DNA of 64,000 nucleotides from Desulfoscipio sp. XC116 (lineage in GTDB: Bacteria > Bacillota > Desulfotomaculia > Desulfotomaculales > Desulfallaceae). A program made the position numbers and the translations under genes. Every line of letters starts with the position of its first letter. The first letter of the stretch is position 1. The stretch covers positions 3,415,035 to 3,479,034 of the forward strand of contig NZ_CP156660.1 in assembly GCF_039851975.1 (NCBI RefSeq). The letters run 5' to 3'. Positions 18,262 to 27,928 of the stretch are shown here, one piece after another. The notes below the pieces were generated by a model. That model saw only the letters and a program-made list of their open reading frames with translations. It was not told where the DNA came from and did no database searches.

Positions 18262-20672
18262 AAAATTACCTGGCACTTGCTCCCCAATACCTGTCGGCAC
18301 ATCAAAAAAAGACAAGATTGACCATAGTTAGTGTGGCACTTTCGGTTGCTCTTATCACCGGAATATTCTCTATGCTGGATATTTTTTTGCAGTTTGAAAA
18401 GCTGCAGGTGATTCATGATTATGGAAATTATCATCTTGCCATTATAGATGCGTCCGAAAAGGAGACGTCCACCATTAGAAACCGGATTGACGTTCAAAAT
18501 TCGGGAAGGTGGAAAAACCTTGGAGATGGAAGCATAAACAAGATCTCTTGCAGACTTGGGGCGCTGGATAAAGCTTTTGCCAAAAATATGAATATTAAAA
18601 TAACCCGGGGGAAATATCCAACCGCAGAAAACGAAATAATGATCGAACAATGGGCAACTGAAAAATTATATTTAAATGTAAATATTGGTGATAAAGTTAA
18701 GATCTCTTTTGCTGACAATAACCAAGGAGAATTCATAGTAAGTGGAATCTATAACGATTTGGGTAACATGAAGGCGGCGGGTATACCGGGAGTATTCTTA
18801 TCTATGTCCGGCGCCGATGAGATAGCGTCCGGGAAAATGAATTTATATCTTGTTGAATTTAAGGAAAGAGTAAACATCAACCAGGCGGTCAACGACATTA
18901 AAAGGACACTTAACATTACCGATGATAGAGTGGAACTAAATAATCATTTGTTGGCAGTAATAGGACAAAGTAAACACAAGGCTGCAGTAGGGTTGTATAC
19001 CATAGGCGCAATTTTGTTTTTTATAGTCCTTATTGCGGGCGTAGTGATGATATATAACACCTTCAATATTTCGGTAATGGAAAGGGTGCGGCAGTTCGGG
19101 CTCCTAAGGTGCGTCGGCGCGTCGCAGTCACAGATAAAAAAGCTGGTTAAAAGAGAAGGGCTTATTATAACCCTGCAGGCAATCCCATTGGGAATCAGTG
19201 CAGGCATACTGATGACTTTTGCTTGTTCCGCTATACTTAAGTATTTTAATAATACCCTTTTCGGGGAAATTCCCTTGTTCAGCATAAGTATAACAGGTAT
19301 GGGTGCCGGGATAGTCATCGGTTTTTTGACCGTGTTTATGGCTTCATTATTGCCGGCCCGAAAGGCGGCACAGGTTTCTCCCGTAAATGCTGTAACGGGC
19401 AACGATGATATAATATTCTCCAAAAGAAAGAAACAGAGTTTTCTAACAAAAATTCTTCATGCTGAAATTGCTATGGGTATAAACAATGCTGTGATGAAGA
19501 AGAAAACGCTTTTTTTGATGTCCAGCTCCATTGCGATTAGCATCATCATGTTCCTGGGCTTTAACGTATTTATCAATTTTATGTATGCTTCTCTTAAAAC
19601 TATCAAGCCATACACACCTGATATTTCTCTGGTATCGGAGCAGGGCCTGGATAACGAACTATATAAAAAATTATCGGGTATAAACGGCGTTAAACGGGTT
19701 TATGGAAGAATGACCGGCTATGTTGACGCCACCTTTGATGCCACCAGATTGACTGACACATATAAAGATAATGTAAAAGGAATTACGGTAAAAGACAATG
19801 GTTTATTTGTGCCTCCTGAAAAGTCCTGGCTCATTTCCTATGATAAAAGCCAATTAAATTGGGCTAGAGCTGATTTGATTGCCGGAAAGCTTTCAGAGGC
19901 TGAAATAAATGAAAAAAATGGGATTATAGCAGTTGCCCAAAACATAAGAAAAAATATTTCAATGGAAACCGTTAATTGGCAATTAGGAGATAAGGTTTAC
20001 ATTACAACCCCCAATGGAACGAAAGAGTTAACAATTATAGGAATCTTGCGTTCCGTACCCTTTAGCACTACAGAACCGACATTAGCCGCATTTATTACAA
20101 CAGAAGCGTTATTTAGCAATCTAACCGGCAAATCTACATATAAAGCAGTAGATATTCAACTTAATAATAAAAATGATGAGCAGGCCGTTGATGCGATAAA
20201 AAGTCAAACGGATGATACCATGTCTTTCCTCGATATGCGCCAAAAAAATGCCGAGATTAACCAGATTTATTTAACAATGGCTGTGTTTGTTTACGGTTTT
20301 GTTGTGGTAATAGCTTTAATCAGCTTTTTAAACATCATCAACACAATGAACACAAGCATTGCGTCAAAAACCAAGTATTTAGGGGTTATGCGTGCCGTTG
20401 GCATGTCGGGCACGCAATTAAATAAAATGATTCTGATTGAAGCAGCGACATATAGCCTGACCGGATGCCTTATAGGATGCACTCTCGGAGTTATACTGCA
20501 AAAGGTATTGGTTTTAAATTATCTTTCGAGCCTTCATGTGCCCTGGGTATTTCCTTTAATGGAAATTATCTTGATATTAATACTCACTTTATTGGTAACA
20601 ATGTTTTCCGTTGTTAGTCCTTTAAAACAAATAAAATCAAAAGGCATTTCAGACATTGTCAATTCATTTTAA
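18258..20672 (+). CDS. FtsX/MacB-type ABC transporter permease
   Basis: The 804-aa membrane protein has two copies of the MacB periplasmic-core plus FtsX layout. TM1 is at about 21-43 and the first extracellular domain runs to about 250. Three helices follow (AAVGLYTIGAILFFIVLIAGVV onward), with RQFGLLRCVGAS as the FtsX coupling motif. A further helix lies near 415, then a second extracellular domain, and three C-terminal helices with KYLGVMRAVGMSGTQ. With the ATPase it would form an envelope complex acting on peptides, lipids or lipoproteins. Its ATG overlaps the ATPase stop (ATGA) and has GGAGGTGGG upstream. Confidence 0.92.
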   Translation: MKNYLALAPQYLSAHQKKTRLTIVSVALSVALITGIFSMLDIFLQFEKLQVIHDYGNYHLAIIDASEKETSTIRNRIDVQNSGRWKNLGDGSINKISCRLGALDKAFAKNMNIKITRGKYPTAENEIMIEQWATEKLYLNVNIGDKVKISFADNNQGEFIVSGIYNDLGNMKAAGIPGVFLSMSGADEIASGKMNLYLVEFKERVNINQAVNDIKRTLNITDDRVELNNHLLAVIGQSKHKAAVGLYTIGAILFFIVLIAGVVMIYNTFNISVMERVRQFGLLRCVGASQSQIKKLVKREGLIITLQAIPLGISAGILMTFACSAILKYFNNTLFGEIPLFSISITGMGAGIVIGFLTVFMASLLPARKAAQVSPVNAVTGNDDIIFSKRKKQSFLTKILHAEIAMGINNAVMKKKTLFLMSSSIAISIIMFLGFNVFINFMYASLKTIKPYTPDISLVSEQGLDNELYKKLSGINGVKRVYGRMTGYVDATFDATRLTDTYKDNVKGITVKDNGLFVPPEKSWLISYDKSQLNWARADLIAGKLSEAEINEKNGIIAVAQNIRKNISMETVNWQLGDKVYITTPNGTKELTIIGILRSVPFSTTEPTLAAFITTEALFSNLTGKSTYKAVDIQLNNKNDEQAVDAIKSQTDDTMSFLDMRQKNAEINQIYLTMAVFVYGFVVVIALISFLNIINTMNTSIASKTKYLGVMRAVGMSGTQLNKMILIEAATYSLTGCLIGCTLGVILQKVLVLNYLSSLHVPWVFPLMEIILILILTLLVTMFSVVSPLKQIKSKGISDIVNSF

Positions 20673-20689
20673 ATCTACCTGTAGCTTAA

Positions 20690-20723
20690 AAAGGACTTCC
20701 ATCTTTTGCGATGGAAGTCCTTT
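20690..20723. terminator. Strong terminator after the ABC-transporter module
   Basis: A perfect 14-bp stem AAAGGACTTCCATC / GATGGAAGTCCTTT with a six-base loop. It lies between the permease and a convergent chemoreceptor and could serve both strands. Confidence 0.9.
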
Positions 20724-20775
20724 CTGTGTGCATTTGCAAATTCACTTTTAGCCCGCGATAACGATAACCCATTGT

Positions 20776-22776
20776 TTATAATTTATTTTCTTTATAAGTA
20801 TCTGATTCTGAATCAGGATAATTATCCGACTCTGAATCAAGGTGATCTTGTTCTTCATTTACGTTAAATCTTGCTACCGCTCTTTGCAGCTCTTCAGCAA
20901 TATTGGCTAATACTTGAGCCGCACCGGTTACCTGCTGTATAGAAGCAGCAATTTGTTCATTAGACATGGTAAGCTGCTGTGTGTTTTCCTTGGCTTGCTT
21001 AGCGCCACTAGCAACATCTTGAATTATTTTTGTATTTTTTTCAACGGATGCAATAATTTGTTTCAGTGAAACGCCTGCATTATTAGCGACCTGCACACCC
21101 TCATCAACTTCCCTAACTCCATGTTCTATCGCATTTACAGCCTCTCCCACCCCGGTTTGGATCTCCTTGATTAAATCAGTAATCTTGTTGGCGGCACCGG
21201 CTGATTGTTCGGCTAATTTACGAACCTCCTCCGCCACAACTGCAAAACCACGGCCATGTTCCCCCGCACGTGCAGCTTCAATGGCGGCATTTAAAGCCAA
21301 GAGATTGGTTTGATCTGCAATATTGGTGATAGCATTAATAATTTCTCCAATTTGGTTTGATTGATCTCCAAGTTTTTGTATAGCAATAGCTATATTTTTT
21401 GAAGAAGAGGCAATAGAGTCTATTTTAGCCACTGTCTCTTGTACCGCCTGATTGCCCTCCTGAGCAGCGTTTTGCACCTGCTGTGATTCATTGGCGGCCT
21501 CTTCTGCGTTTTCCGCACCATGGGATGATTTGGCTGCGACTTCATTAGTGGTACCGGCCACCTCTTCAATTATAGCGCTTACCTCTTCGCTGGTAGAAGC
21601 CAGTTCCTGGCTGTTTGATGCTACCTGTTCCGAGATTCCCGCCACATTATTAATGAGATCTTTAAGCTTGGTAACCATCTCGTTAAAGTTTTCCGTTAAG
21701 CGGCCTATTTCATCGGAGCTTTTTGACTTTATCATAACGGCTAAGTTCCCACCGGCTACTTCTTCTATTATTTTATTAAGAGAAACAAGAGGTTTAAATG
21801 AACGGCGCACAATAAACCAAAGGAACGATAGCAAAACAACTACTGAAATGACACCAAGAAGCACGCTTAGGGTTACATGGTGAGAAATCGGTGTTGTTAA
21901 AGCTGCTTCAGGAACAATAACACATAATGACCAACCTGCCAATTTAACGGGATTATAGAAGCTATACTGCATTTCCCCATTGTATTCCGATAATTCCCAC
22001 CCACTTTTTCCGGCTACCATTTGACGGCATACTTCTCCGCTTTTCCCACTTAGTTCGGTGCCGTTAGCTTTCATTATTAAAGTTTCGTCCGGATGTGCTA
22101 CAAAGTTTCCTGCCTGGTCCAATAAAAAAGCATATTCATTATCGTGTGACTTAACTGAAGCAACTATATTCCGAATAGTTCCCACGGATAAATCTATCCC
22201 AATCAACCCCAGAAAGGTACCGTCCTTTTGTACAGGGTATGTAACAGAGACAACAATGTGTCCATCTTCATTGCTTACATCTTCATGGGGCTTTGAAAAA
22301 TACAATTCATTTGCGTTCTTGCCTTCGACATAAAATTCTTGAGCATCAAGCCAGTAATCCTCAGGGGAGTCCCACTCATCCATTGTATAAGCGTTTTGAC
22401 TGACCTCAGAACAATAATATACCTTAAATATGCGTTCATCTTGGGCAGCTACTGCGCGAACTGTAGAGAGAAAATTCTCATATTCCGGCTTTCCCTTGTA
22501 GGCATTCACGCTGCGCTCATTGATAATTTCCGCAAAATCAATAATATCATCTGTATTTGCCAACGATATAGCAAGCCCAGCATATTTATTCAGGTAAGAC
22601 TCGATCTCTGCCGAAGTACGTTTGACGGATTCAGTACTACTTGTTTCTGTCGCGTCCCATCCCAAACGTGCCATCCAAATTGCATTTCCGGTTATCATAA
22701 CTGCAAAGCATATTACAACTAAAATAGCGCATGGAATTAATAATTTTGCAGCCATAGAATTTCGATACCATTTCAT
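20776..22776 (-). CDS. Methyl-accepting chemotaxis protein (dCache type)
   Basis: The 666-aa receptor has TM1 at about 8-30, an extracellular dCache domain (with [19 protein letters not shown] and [20 protein letters not shown]), TM2 near 300-320, HAMP, and the signalling hairpin with [20 protein letters not shown]. The end carries near-repeats [15 protein letters not shown], a short acidic tail. The ATG at 22774-22776 is chosen because GGAGG lies 11 bases upstream; two upstream in-frame ATGs would put that site inside the gene. It and the receptor at 13.0 kb flank the ABC-transporter module. Confidence 0.94.
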   Translation of the reverse strand: MKWYRNSMAAKLLIPCAILVVICFAVMITGNAIWMARLGWDATETSSTESVKRTSAEIESYLNKYAGLAISLANTDDIIDFAEIINERSVNAYKGKPEYENFLSTVRAVAAQDERIFKVYYCSEVSQNAYTMDEWDSPEDYWLDAQEFYVEGKNANELYFSKPHEDVSNEDGHIVVSVTYPVQKDGTFLGLIGIDLSVGTIRNIVASVKSHDNEYAFLLDQAGNFVAHPDETLIMKANGTELSGKSGEVCRQMVAGKSGWELSEYNGEMQYSFYNPVKLAGWSLCVIVPEAALTTPISHHVTLSVLLGVISVVVLLSFLWFIVRRSFKPLVSLNKIIEEVAGGNLAVMIKSKSSDEIGRLTENFNEMVTKLKDLINNVAGISEQVASNSQELASTSEEVSAIIEEVAGTTNEVAAKSSHGAENAEEAANESQQVQNAAQEGNQAVQETVAKIDSIASSSKNIAIAIQKLGDQSNQIGEIINAITNIADQTNLLALNAAIEAARAGEHGRGFAVVAEEVRKLAEQSAGAANKITDLIKEIQTGVGEAVNAIEHGVREVDEGVQVANNAGVSLKQIIASVEKNTKIIQDVASGAKQAKENTQQLTMSNEQIAASIQQVTGAAQVLANIAEELQRAVARFNVNEEQDHLDSESDNYPDSESDTYKENKL

Positions 22777-23029
22777 TCTTCGCACGACCTCCATTTTAAA
22801 TTTAAAAAACACAATACAAAACCAAGCAGTTTAATCTCACTGCTCAATACTTACATAAAATTGTTAGCCCACTTAAACACGCCCCTGTTCTAAATTGTAA
22901 AAATTATAATAATACATATATTTAATATCATTCGACATATTCCTGCCTTATAGGAAAATTTTTTTTATCGAGGAATTTTTGCCCTGGTTTTCTTCCATGC
23001 CCTTCCATGCAATACTTTCGACATTTAAA

Positions 23030-23068
23030 TTGAGCAATAAAATAAACCGCGCCTTTCGAGACGCGGTC
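23030..23068 (-). terminator. Minus-strand terminator
   Basis: ACCGCG and CGCGGT form a six-bp GC stem around ten bases; on the minus strand it is followed by TTTATTTTATT. It could stop readthrough from the RluA gene before the chemoreceptor. The rest of 22777-23334 shows no gene by eye. Confidence 0.55.
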
Positions 23069-23334
23069 ACTCAGATTACTAATCAACTCGATGCCGCTTC
23101 ATAAACAAAAAAACGAAATTCCGCGACAATCCAACAGGTGCCCATATACATACGACACGCCGGAACCGTATGGCAATAAATTACATGGAACAAATCTTTC
23201 TTATAAGCGTCTAATTAAATTAAAAGAGAAAATTCCTTGCTAAGCTTACTATTTTTAAAACTTAATATAAACAACCGTTGGCAATTCGCCGCCCAATAAA
23301 ACGAGCATATTGCTCATTAAAGGAGGCTGACAGT

Positions 23335-23430
23335 ATGTTAACTGCCATTTTTATGGTACTGCTAGGCACGTTCGGTATCCCACTGCTGACAAGAAAGCTA
23401 ACGAATCCCAGAGATTTAACTGATAATTAA
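23335..23430 (+). CDS. Very small membrane protein (31 aa), unknown function
   Basis: Thirty-one codons follow AAAGGAGGCTGACAGT, an almost ideal ribosome site. The product has one hydrophobic helix (LTAIFMVLLGTFGIPLL) and a short charged tail (TRKLTNPRDLTDN). A small palindrome, GAGCATATTGCTC, precedes the ribosome site. I do not recognise it. Such one-helix peptides often regulate a membrane complex. It is not in an obvious operon: the next genes on both sides run on the minus strand. Confidence 0.55.
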   Translation: MLTAIFMVLLGTFGIPLLTRKLTNPRDLTDN

Positions 23431-23509
23431 CCGGTCAACCGGGGACTGGATGCAGTATTTAAGTTTGCTGATCTAACCGGCAGGCTAGCTTACCCTTTTG
23501 TTTATCTCC

Positions 23510-24409
23510 TTATTGATTAATGCTGTGAATTGACTCGTTTATTAAAGATGTTAAATCAGCCGGCAAGGGGGCCACCAATTGCATGTTCTCTCTTGTAACA
23601 GGATGGCTAAACTCCAAACGCCAACTATGTAAAGCCTGACGCCGGATCATATTTAAACTGCCCCCGTATAAGTCATCTCCCATTAAGGGATGGCCTAGAT
23701 GGCTCATATGTACTCTGATCTGGTGGGTACGACCTGTTTCTAACCGCAATCTTATCAAACTGCCGCCGGCGAAACGCTGCAATACGGTAAAATGAGTAAT
23801 CGCTTCTTTGCCCCGAGGTGTTATACCAAAGATAAGAGAGTCCTCATAGGGCCGGCCGATAGGCAAATCAATTATTCCCGAATCCATTACTATCTGGTTA
23901 TGCACCACTGCTAAGTATTCCTTTCGGCATCTGCCGTTTTGCATTTGTTGGGAAAGTTGATGGCAGATGTAACTGCTTTTGGCAATTAAGATAACGCCGG
24001 AAGTGTCTTTATCCAACCGGCTGACCGCTCTGAATTTACTATTATGCCCTTGCAGCTGCCAATGGTGAATAACACCGTTAGCCAAGGTATTCAGGGTATG
24101 ATAGGAAAGCGGATGCACCAGCATGTTGAATGGCTTGTTCACTGCCAGGATATGCTCATCCTCAAAGAGAATATCTAATGGTATGTCCTGGGGTATTACC
24201 GGTTGTTCAAAATCATCCTGAAAGTGCACCCGAATTAAATCGCCTTCTTTTGCCAGCGTATTTAGACGAACCGTTTGACCGTTCACCGTAAGTCCGGCAC
24301 AGCGTTTAACCCTTCGTATTTCACCACGGGAAAATTTCAGATGGTTCTTTAGTATTTGTGAAACTTTTTGGTTATTGTTATCTTTTGTAACCCTATATTC
24401 GATGTGCAT
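23510..24409 (-). CDS. RluA-family pseudouridine synthase
   Basis: The 299-aa enzyme has an N-terminal S4-like RNA-binding region (VSQILKNHLKFSRGEIRRVK) and the pseudouridine synthase core with catalytic Asp in AVSRLDKDTSGVILIAKS. Further motifs are VNKPFNMLVHP and LRLETGRTHQIRVHMSHLGHPLMGDDLYGG. It converts uridine to pseudouridine in rRNA or tRNA; within the family it is nearer RluD/YtzG-like enzymes, and the exact target site cannot be read. The ATG at 24407-24409 is used because GAAGGGTGA lies upstream. It lies 91 bp downstream of the CNB/polyferredoxin gene on the same strand. Confidence 0.93.
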   Translation of the reverse strand: MHIEYRVTKDNNNQKVSQILKNHLKFSRGEIRRVKRCAGLTVNGQTVRLNTLAKEGDLIRVHFQDDFEQPVIPQDIPLDILFEDEHILAVNKPFNMLVHPLSYHTLNTLANGVIHHWQLQGHNSKFRAVSRLDKDTSGVILIAKSSYICHQLSQQMQNGRCRKEYLAVVHNQIVMDSGIIDLPIGRPYEDSLIFGITPRGKEAITHFTVLQRFAGGSLIRLRLETGRTHQIRVHMSHLGHPLMGDDLYGGSLNMIRRQALHSWRLEFSHPVTRENMQLVAPLPADLTSLINESIHSINQ

Positions 24410-24500
24410 GATTGTTTCACCCTTCACATTAACGCAACAGAATGAATTGGAGCACAATCTTTGATATCTCCTATGTTACGAAAGGGTTGCAATTCTGCTC

Positions 24501-26993
24501 CTAATTCTCCTTCAATATTAAGATATCCCAGATAAAGCCTTTTAATTTATGTAGGAATTCCCCAATATTAGCTCCAAAACCATGTTTAACAGTATTTGAT
24601 TTTTCAGGCAATTTTCCTTCTGCATGCAGAATTACCATTACAAATGTAATAATTGTCATTAGCAAGCCGATCGAGAACATGACGGCTGCTCCTATTTCAA
24701 AAGCAGAAACATAAAACGCTTGATCAATCCCCGCGGGAGTATTAAAACCTAGCCCTATAAAAATTGAATTCACACCGGGTATAAAATGAAGATGATAAAT
24801 TATATGCCCGGCTGTAACTAAAGGAATAAAAGCAAAAACCAGCTTAATCCGTGTAGATGTCGCTTTAGTTTTAAAAGGCTTGGCAATAAGCCACGTTATC
24901 AAACCGGCACCAACTGCAATTCCCCAGTAAGCAATACTAAACCATAAGCGCCACACGGAATCCGGCCATGTCGATTGTAGCGGCCCCAAATAATTCAGCG
25001 GGACTAAAATTGCTAAAATTACCCCGATAAAAAGAGCAAAACCTTGGTTAACCCTAACCAGGTGCCATACTTCCCGGCCCGGAATCCGAAGATTTAATTG
25101 CACCGAGCCATTGGGACAATTGCGCACGCAATTGAAACAAAACTTACAAGCAAGATTATTATCGAGGTACGGTAAATGTTGAAACATTGGGCACCCGGGA
25201 ACGCTTCCATTACCGACATAGCACTCATTAGTCGTACATTTATTAAGACAAATCGTGGGGTCCGCTCTTATTTCAAGTATGGAACCGATAGAAGCTATAC
25301 CCACAAATCCCCCCAGGGGGCAAAGGTAGCGACACCATGTATGACGGGTAAAAATAATACCTACAATTATTGCGGCCAGCTGGAAAGCCGATAAAAGCAT
25401 TACAGTATTTTTAGGACTGGTACGCAATCCAAAAATAACTTCTATCCAGAAGATAAATAGAAATAAAAAAGTAATAAACAAATAATCGTACTTTTGCAGC
25501 CAATCCGGAACAGGTTTATTCAGGTGCAGTTTTTTTTGAACTAACTCCATGATAAACGCAAAGGGACAGATAGTACACCATAGCCTTCCAAAAGAAATTG
25601 AGATTATTGCCAGAACAGGCCACCATAAACCCCAAACTAAAATAAAAATAGAGTTAGTCATAGCTATTTGGGGAGCCAATATTAACAATAGAATTATAGA
25701 TAAAAATACAGCTGCAGAAAAACGCCTGATCCAGGAGATAAATAATCCTCTTTTAAATATATTTTCTATTTTAGGCCACAGAAGAAGATTAACCGTTCTT
25801 CCGATTCTCTCCGCAGTCGGACCAAAAAAGATGTGTTCCACCCCGATTAAATTATTTTCGGCCAGGAAAAACGCCCTTTTCATAACTCGAATTAGCTCGG
25901 TTACATTTCCCAGTCGATAATGATGGGAAAGAAGCAGTTTACTTGCTTCTTTAGTGAGAACAGGGCTTGTTTTATGATGGTTACGGGCCAATTTATCTAA
26001 AATACCCTGAGCTATAATTGGAATATCTTTTTTTCGTTCACGTAAAGGTTTAATTGTATAAGTTTGGTTAAAACGCTCCCTTAGCTCCGGTATAATTCCG
26101 GGGGACAATTGCTCCGGGTTCCCTTGTAGACTGGCTATCACAAGACAGTTAAACTTCTTTAGACACTCAGCCAATTTAAACTGGACTCTGGGGGAAATTC
26201 TATTAATTTCCTTGAACAATAATGTTCCATTTTCAACCATTCCAAAAAGATTAAAGAGCGCAGCCAGATCATCTTCACCAGCTTCATACATCATATCGCT
26301 CCACTGCTGATCAAAATAACGCCCGTCAATAACTAAAAAGGCTGCCGATTCCCCGAACCGACGCTTATGTAAATACCAGGCCAGCACTTGCCGGCCTGTA
26401 CCTCGTTCGCCGATTAAAAATAAGTTTTCCTTCGTATTGGCCAACTCAGCAATTTTACCTTCAACTTCCCTGGTCGTTCGGGCACTTCCCCAAACCCCGT
26501 AAAATTTATCCTTATAATGAGTTAGCTGAAAGGTCGAACGTACGGAATCTTTATATTTGGCATCCCATATTTCACTATTGGCGTTATGTAAATTATGGTA
26601 TAGATGTTCAAGATATTTTTGATAAAGCTTAGGCCACCTTACGAGCATTCTCGTAAAATTCTGATGATTTAACACCAAAACACGGCAGTTTTCCAAACAC
26701 CGCACCGTCGTCGGCGCAGGTTTTCCGGTAAAGAGCGAGATTTCACCAAAAGCATCACCGGGGCCAAAAAAACTAACCTTCCAAGAATTAATCCCCTGCT
26801 TTGAAACCAACGCTTCAGCCTTACCTGCAATTAAAACATAATAATTGTGTTCCGTTTGGCCTTGCTTTATGATCACAGTATCTTTTTGATACTCTCGCCA
26901 CTTAAAATCATCCGCCAGTTGACTTAATTCCTGGTTGTTAAGATCGGCAAAGAATCGGACTTTCGATAAGCAATGCACTTTTTCAGTAATCAT
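24501..26993 (-). CDS. Cyclic-nucleotide-binding / degenerate AAA+ / membrane polyferredoxin fusion
   Basis: The 830-aa protein joins three parts. Residues 8-125 are a CRP-type cyclic-nucleotide-binding fold (VIIKQGQTEHNYYVLIAGKA, FGPGDAFGEISLFTG). Residues 165-395 resemble the AAA+ core of sigma-54 activators, but Walker A is GERGTGRQ (Arg for Lys), Walker B is TLLFKEI (Lys for Asp) and the GAFTGA loop is absent, so ATP hydrolysis and sigma-54 contact are unlikely. From 415 on come about eight helices of the NosR/NapH/YccM type, with WCTICP (C473, C476), WCRYLCP (C554, C558) and ferredoxin cysteines C582, C586, C591, C601 and C616, C619, C622, C626. No DNA-binding domain is present. The ATG follows TGGAGGTTCT. 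It is probably a regulated membrane electron-transfer protein; this is inferred. Confidence 0.85.
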   Translation of the reverse strand: MITEKVHCLSKVRFFADLNNQELSQLADDFKWREYQKDTVIIKQGQTEHNYYVLIAGKAEALVSKQGINSWKVSFFGPGDAFGEISLFTGKPAPTTVRCLENCRVLVLNHQNFTRMLVRWPKLYQKYLEHLYHNLHNANSEIWDAKYKDSVRSTFQLTHYKDKFYGVWGSARTTREVEGKIAELANTKENLFLIGERGTGRQVLAWYLHKRRFGESAAFLVIDGRYFDQQWSDMMYEAGEDDLAALFNLFGMVENGTLLFKEINRISPRVQFKLAECLKKFNCLVIASLQGNPEQLSPGIIPELRERFNQTYTIKPLRERKKDIPIIAQGILDKLARNHHKTSPVLTKEASKLLLSHHYRLGNVTELIRVMKRAFFLAENNLIGVEHIFFGPTAERIGRTVNLLLWPKIENIFKRGLFISWIRRFSAAVFLSIILLLILAPQIAMTNSIFILVWGLWWPVLAIISISFGRLWCTICPFAFIMELVQKKLHLNKPVPDWLQKYDYLFITFLFLFIFWIEVIFGLRTSPKNTVMLLSAFQLAAIIVGIIFTRHTWCRYLCPLGGFVGIASIGSILEIRADPTICLNKCTTNECYVGNGSVPGCPMFQHLPYLDNNLACKFCFNCVRNCPNGSVQLNLRIPGREVWHLVRVNQGFALFIGVILAILVPLNYLGPLQSTWPDSVWRLWFSIAYWGIAVGAGLITWLIAKPFKTKATSTRIKLVFAFIPLVTAGHIIYHLHFIPGVNSIFIGLGFNTPAGIDQAFYVSAFEIGAAVMFSIGLLMTIITFVMVILHAEGKLPEKSNTVKHGFGANIGEFLHKLKGFIWDILILKEN

Positions 26994-27137
26994 AGAACCT
27001 CCAACATCCGCAAAAGCGCCGGTTATTAAATTCCTTGGAGCCACTAACGTTTTCTCAATAATATAACAATTAGAATTCCAAAAAAGTCATAAGCCTGACC
27101 ATATAGAGATTCCAAGCATTAAAAATTTAAAAGCCCC

Positions 27138-27153
27138 AACGGAATATTCCGTT
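27138..27153. promoter_or_regulatory. Perfect 16-bp palindrome
   Basis: AACGGAATATTCCGTT is fully palindromic and sits about 145 bp upstream of the CNB/polyferredoxin gene, flanked by partly complementary GCC and GGC. On the minus strand it is followed by CTTTTAAATTTTT, so it is either an operator or a terminator. Nothing else is recognised between 26994 and 27291. Confidence 0.4.
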
Positions 27154-27291
27154 AAGGCCCTAAACTTATTGCGGCAAATACTAAAAATTATAGCAGGAAA
27201 TAATATGTTCGTTCTTAGATGCAAAAGGTAGCGGTATGCCTGTGGGTACGACTCAAAAGGACTTCTGGGATAGGTTTGTCGCAGCGGATGA

Positions 27292-27491
27292 GACTTCTCA
27301 GGCGCGGGAGTATTAGATGAATTGGAACATCTGGATGGAGACCTACTGGATACTCTATCGCAGTATTATATAGAATCAAGGTATACAGAAGATAGAGACG
27401 CTCTATTCGAAAATGCACTAAGGCTTTCACTGAAAATATATTGAAAAAGACGGGGGATGTTTTTGAATGGCTAAAAGACCAATTGAGATAA
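27292..27491 (+). pseudogene. Decayed HEPN-domain gene, C-terminal remnant with frameshift
   Basis: One frame reads GVLDELEHLDGDLLD then LSQYYIESRYTEDRDALFEN, the C-terminal half of a HEPN domain. At about 27415 the reading must move to another frame to continue TKAFTENILKKTGDVFEWL and end KDQLR at 27491. Upstream of 27292 an in-frame TGA and loss of recognisable sequence indicate further damage. The end overlaps the start of the MNT gene by 25 bases, as in working HEPN/MNT pairs. HEPN partners are usually RNase toxins; this copy should be inactive. Confidence 0.65.
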
Positions 27492-27796
27492 GTATAAAGA
27501 AATACCTGGAAAAACTTAGTGCAAATAATATCCGCGTTAAAAAAGCTATTCTTTATGGCTCGTATGCCAACGGAAAGGCTGATAAAGATAGCGATATCGA
27601 CCTAGCCGTCATATCTCCGGATTTCGGGGTTGACAGCTTTAACGAAGCAATACTTCTAAGAAGGTTTAACCGGGGTATTGATCTGGATATTTCACCGCGA
27701 CCATATTCAGAAAATCAGTATAATGCAGCCAAAAAAGGTGATTTTCTATATGATGAAATAATTCAGAAGGGTAAAGTAGTGTACGAAAAGAATTGA
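27467..27796 (+). CDS. MNT-type minimal nucleotidyltransferase (antitoxin-like)
   Basis: The 109-aa protein has the polymerase-beta active site AILYGSYANGKADKDSDIDL, with both metal-binding Asp residues, and a third acidic strand in RGIDLDISPRPYS. Minimal nucleotidyltransferases of this kind (MntA) neutralise a neighbouring HEPN toxin by adding AMP to it. Here the HEPN gene upstream is broken, so the protein is an orphan or acts on another HEPN protein. GGGGGATG 12-20 bases before the ATG is the likely ribosome site. Confidence 0.85.
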   Translation: MAKRPIEISIKKYLEKLSANNIRVKKAILYGSYANGKADKDSDIDLAVISPDFGVDSFNEAILLRRFNRGIDLDISPRPYSENQYNAAKKGDFLYDEIIQKGKVVYEKN

Positions 27797-27873
27797 TCAA
27801 CGATGTTTTTCCCCGACATTTCCATTAGATTTTTGTTTTAACCACAAAAATGTTGGTCCCAGTTGTCTGAGCG

Positions 27874-27915
27874 CAAAAAAGAAAAGGACCATTTTTATGG
27901 TCCCCGTTTTTGCAA
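27874..27915. terminator. Bidirectional terminator
   Basis: GGACCAT-TTTT-ATGGTCC forms a seven-bp stem with an A-rich left flank (AAAAAAGAAAA) and CCGTTTTT on the right. It serves the MNT gene and the convergent SIMPL gene. Confidence 0.8.
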
Positions 27916-27928
27916 GCATTGGGTGCCA

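Noticed and set aside
27215-27430. 71-codon minus-strand ORF opposite the decayed HEPN gene
   Set aside because: It is the antisense shadow of the HEPN remnant, which reads as a real family on the plus strand.
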